From positions 1-7,557 of the forward strand of contig CAYRPN010000194.1 in assembly GCA_964426135.1 (NCBI GenBank): a stretch of DNA of 7,557 bases. The letters run 5' to 3'. The notes below the pieces were generated by a model. The model was not told the origin of the DNA, ran no database searches, and was given only the letters and a program-made list of their open reading frames with translations. Shown here one piece after another: positions 5,700-7,557 of the stretch (the stretch's first letter is position 1; the number at the start of each line of letters is the position of its first letter). Source of the DNA: CAYRPN01 sp964426135. Lineage in GTDB: Bacteria > Planctomycetota > Phycisphaerae > Phycisphaerales > Phycisphaeraceae. The position numbers were made by a program, and so were the translations under genes.

Positions 5700-5700
5700 G

Positions 5701-5813
5701 GAGGGACGGAGGGGCGAGAGGCAAAGAGACGGAGAGACGGAGAGAGGGAGAGACGGAGAGGCGAAGAGAGGAAGAGAGGAAGAGAGGAAGAGACGGAGAG
5801 ATGGAGAGCGTGA
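5701..5813 (+). repeat. Polypurine tandem repeat, 8-bp unit gagacgga/gagaggaa
   Basis: From 5726 to 5805 there are ten consecutive 8-bp units: gagacgga, gagacgga, gagaggga, gagacgga, gaggcgaa, gagaggaa (three times), gagacgga, gagatgga. Degenerate G/A-rich sequence lies before (5701-5725) and one degraded unit after (gagcgtga). The three identical gagaggaa units point to replication slippage. The period is not a multiple of three, and the long frames it opens on both strands (Ser/Pro/Leu/Arg-rich on the minus strand) are artefacts. The strong purine bias on one strand could favour triplex or other non-B DNA. Confidence 0.9.
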
Positions 5814-5831
5814 GAATTGTTCCGGGTGGCT

Positions 5832-5855
5832 GGGGCTGGAGTCCTCGGAAGCCCC
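5832..5855. other. GC-rich hairpin 1
   Basis: GGGGCT at 5832-5837 pairs with AGCCCC at 5850-5855 around a 12-nt loop. No T-run follows on either strand, so a simple intrinsic terminator is unlikely. With the second hairpin 70 bp on, it suggests a structured intergenic repeat. Confidence 0.4.
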
Positions 5856-5922
5856 GGCATGAGCGCGCGGACGCTTTCCATGATTGAGAAAACCGTGATT
5901 CGTCAGAACAAGGTGATCCGTT

Positions 5923-5952
5923 CCGGGGCATCCGCCGAGCGTTCTGCCCCGG
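5923..5952. other. GC-rich hairpin 2
   Basis: CCGGGGCA at 5923-5930 is the exact reverse complement of TGCCCCGG at 5945-5952, an 8-bp stem with a 14-nt loop. Neither strand has a following T-tract. It may halt transcription without a U-run, act as a protein site, or be part of an interspersed repeat. It lies in the gap before the Gfo/Idh/MocA gene. Confidence 0.45.
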
Positions 5953-5975
5953 CTGCCCGAAAAGGTGTCAGGCCC

Positions 5976-5999
5976 GGAGAGTCGGAGAGACGGAGAGCG
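5976..5999 (+). repeat. Satellite of the 8-bp purine repeat (three units)
   Basis: Three 8-bp units, ggagagtc, ggagagac and ggagagcg, are in the same register and sequence style as the array at 5726-5805 but lie about 170 bp away, beyond the two hairpins. They show that the repeat motif occurs more than once in this gap. The rest of 5610-6085 contains no gene that I can support. Confidence 0.75.
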
Positions 6000-6085
6000 G
6001 CAGGTGGTTCGTGACGGGGCGGAAAACACTTCAATCGGGGCCTCACATGCGGTAACGTGGAACGATCCAGACACGGAGATGCACC

Positions 6086-7426
6086 ATGACCATGTCACGC
6101 CGCGACTTCATTGCTTCCTCGCCCGTTCCGCTCGCAGCGATTTCCGCTGCCGCGTTCATTGAGCCGGCCCGCGCGGCGGACAATCCCAGTGCAGCTGACA
6201 AGATTCGCGTCGGCTGCATCGGGGTGCGCGGCCGCGGCGACGGCGTGATGCGGGTCTTTGCCGCGCAGAAGGACGTGGTCATCACGCACCTGTGCGACAT
6301 CGACAGGAACGTGCTGGAGTCGCGCGCCAATGCGCTGGAGAAGCAGGCCGGGCACAAACCGAAGGCGACCAGTGACTACGAAGCGCTCTTGAAGGACAAG
6401 GACGTGGACGCGGTCATGATCGCGACGCCTGAGCACTGGCACGCGATCCACGCGATCCGCGCGGTGCAGGAGGGCAAGGACGTGTACGTGGAGAAGCCGG
6501 ACGGCCACAACATTTTCGAGGGCCAGCAAATGGTCGCCGCCGCCCGCAAGCACGCGCGGATGATGCAACTGGGCACGCAGGCGCGCAGCGCGCCGTACTT
6601 GAAAGAGGCGGCCAAGTTCGTGCAGGCGGGCGGCATCGGCAAGGTGCTGTTCGGCAAGGCGTGGGAGTCGGCGCGGCAGGGCGCGATTCCGCGCGTGCCG
6701 GATGAGGATCCGCCGCCGGGCGTGGATTACGACCGCTGGCTGGGCCCCGCGCCGCTGCGGAAGTTCAATCGCTATCGTTTTCACAGCAACTGGCGATGGT
6801 TCTTCGATTACGGCACGGGCGACCTGGGCAACGACGGCGTCCATCGCATGGATTATTGCCGGGCGGTCATGGGCATCAACGAGATGCCCACGCGCACCGT
6901 GGCGACCGGCGGCAAGATGTTTTTCGACGACGCCCAGGACTGGCCGGACACGCAGTTGATTTCGTATGAGTTCGGCGGTTCGCCAACCGCCAGCGCCGAG
7001 GGCCGGGGGCATTCGCCGAAGTTTGTCATCAACTACGAAATGCGGCTGTGGACCAAACCTCCGCTTCACGGCCACACCGAGGCCGGCGCGGTCTATGGCG
7101 AGAACGGCACGGTCATCGTTTTCAACGGCGGCGCCAAGGCGTACGACGCGAAGGACGGCGTGATCAAGGAGTGGGGCGGCGGCGACGCCACCGGTGAGCA
7201 CGTGCGGAACTTCCTCGACTGCTGCCGCAGTCGCAAGTGGCAGGACCTCAACCAGGACATCGCCAGCGGCCACATTTCCAGCGTGATGTGCCACGCGGGC
7301 AACCTGGCGTGGCGCACGGGGCTGGCGCTGCACTTCGACGCGAAGACGGAAACATTCGCTGAGGCCGAGGCGAACAAGTACGTGAAGCGCGAGTACCGCA
7401 AGGGGTATGAGTTGCCGGTGGTGTGA
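6086..7426 (+). CDS. Tat-exported Gfo/Idh/MocA family oxidoreductase
   Basis: The product has 446 residues. ATG 6086 has GGAG at 6075-6078, 7 nt upstream. The N-terminus carries a twin-arginine motif (SRRDF, residues 4-8), a short apolar stretch broken by two prolines, and a likely cleavage site at ARA-AD (30/31), so folded export to the periplasm is predicted. The Rossmann domain starts KIRVGCIGVRGRG (39-51), followed by CDID, an EHWH at 116-119 and the family signature EKPDGHN at 136-142 (usually EKPxSHN), whose Lys is the conserved catalytic residue. The C-terminal domain shows WRWFFDYGTGDLGNDGVHRMDYCRAVMG and a closing GHISSVMCHAGNLAWRTG, both typical of this planctomycete/verrucomicrobial subgroup. 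Family members oxidise or rearrange sugars with tightly bound NAD(P). The substrate is unknown. It is separated from the SDR unit by the repeat-rich gap, so independent transcription is likely. Confidence 0.93.
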   Translation: MTMSRRDFIASSPVPLAAISAAAFIEPARAADNPSAADKIRVGCIGVRGRGDGVMRVFAAQKDVVITHLCDIDRNVLESRANALEKQAGHKPKATSDYEALLKDKDVDAVMIATPEHWHAIHAIRAVQEGKDVYVEKPDGHNIFEGQQMVAAARKHARMMQLGTQARSAPYLKEAAKFVQAGGIGKVLFGKAWESARQGAIPRVPDEDPPPGVDYDRWLGPAPLRKFNRYRFHSNWRWFFDYGTGDLGNDGVHRMDYCRAVMGINEMPTRTVATGGKMFFDDAQDWPDTQLISYEFGGSPTASAEGRGHSPKFVINYEMRLWTKPPLHGHTEAGAVYGENGTVIVFNGGAKAYDAKDGVIKEWGGGDATGEHVRNFLDCCRSRKWQDLNQDIASGHISSVMCHAGNLAWRTGLALHFDAKTETFAEAEANKYVKREYRKGYELPVV

Positions 7427-7497
7427 GGCACACGACGAGATGGGTGGGGCGTTCAGGTCGCGCGATCCGGTTGGAGCCGTGAAGGAAAGCCCCGCGC

Positions 7498-7557
7498 ATG
7501 AATAAGGATCGTGACCGAAATAACTTCCCGACTTGGCCGTTTCCGATTCCCCTCCCT
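7498..7557 (+). CDS. Possible start of a further gene, cut by the window end
   Basis: ATG at 7498 opens a frame that remains open to the last base, encoding MNKDRDRNNFPTWPFPIPLP. AAGGA in gtgaaggaaag lies upstream at a rather long spacing (about 11 nt). A charged start followed by a Pro/aromatic stretch is plausible for a real protein but 20 codons prove nothing. The intervening 7427-7497 shows no convincing terminator or promoter. Confidence 0.3.
   Translation, partial: MNKDRDRNNFPTWPFPIPLP

Noticed and set aside
5726..5805. Tandem repeat considered as a CRISPR array or iteron origin
   Set aside because: The units are 8 bp, contiguous and without spacers, and no cas or replication-initiator gene is near.
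5923..5952. Intrinsic terminator
   Set aside because: The stem is good but no T-tract follows on either strand.
5321..6098. Overlapping minus-strand frames rich in Ser/Pro/Leu/Arg
   Set aside because: They are translations of the 8-bp purine array (complement tccgtctc), which opens several frames; no start-site support.
6095..7333. 412-codon minus-strand frame opposite the Gfo/Idh/MocA gene
   Set aside because: Product rich in Arg/Val/Ala/His with no recognisable fold; the plus strand carries the full family signature and a Tat signal.

Overview
The window looks like part of a GC-rich bacterial chromosome, most likely from the Planctomycetota or a related PVC-group lineage. That placement rests on style, not on a marker gene: a Tat-exported Gfo/Idh/MocA oxidoreductase, a zinc-type dehydrogenase and an SDR with an 'NVGWTLTENEY' C-terminal region are all common in planctomycete sugar-catabolic regions. 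No rRNA, tRNA, CRISPR array, transposase or integrase is visible.

Layout: (1) 1-1434, a 5'-truncated gene for a membrane-anchored coiled-coil/TPR-like protein whose TM helix lies upstream of the first possible start codon in the window. (2) 1435-1870, a strong sigma70-type promoter driving a 29-codon ORF that is essentially only a signal peptide, then a decayed copy of the 5' end of the downstream alcohol dehydrogenase. (3) 1875-2470, minus strand, a small two-TM protein resembling the SLATT family with a tiny coupled proline-rich ORF behind it. (4) 2543-3604, a medium-chain Zn-type dehydrogenase that has lost the structural-zinc cysteines. (5) 3662-4216, minus strand, an unrecognised alpha-rich protein. 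(6) 4329-5111, a short-chain dehydrogenase. (7) 5139-5609, an unrecognised 156-aa protein with a very basic tail. (8) 5610-6085, a non-coding stretch holding a near-perfect 53-bp copy of the SDR gene's 3' end, an 8-bp-period polypurine repeat and two GC-rich hairpins. (9) 6086-7426, a Tat-signal Gfo/Idh/MocA oxidoreductase. (10) 7498-end, a possible start of another gene.

The three plus-strand oxidoreductases are very GC-rich and share the style of a carbohydrate or polyol catabolic set. They are separated by small genes of unrelated type, on either strand and in part of lower GC. The most striking feature is that two of these intervening genes each sit between an intact dehydrogenase gene and an extra copy of that gene's terminal segment: the SLATT-like gene is flanked by a decayed and an intact 5' end of the Zn-dehydrogenase, and the 156-aa gene by an intact and a copied 3' end of the SDR. 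In addition the Zn-dehydrogenase and SDR share an exact 13-bp leader abutting their start codons. This looks like repeated insertion of small accessory genes at gene ends with duplication of the target end, by an unidentified mechanism. The two events seem to differ in age, since one copy is nearly identical and the other is diverged and frameshifted.
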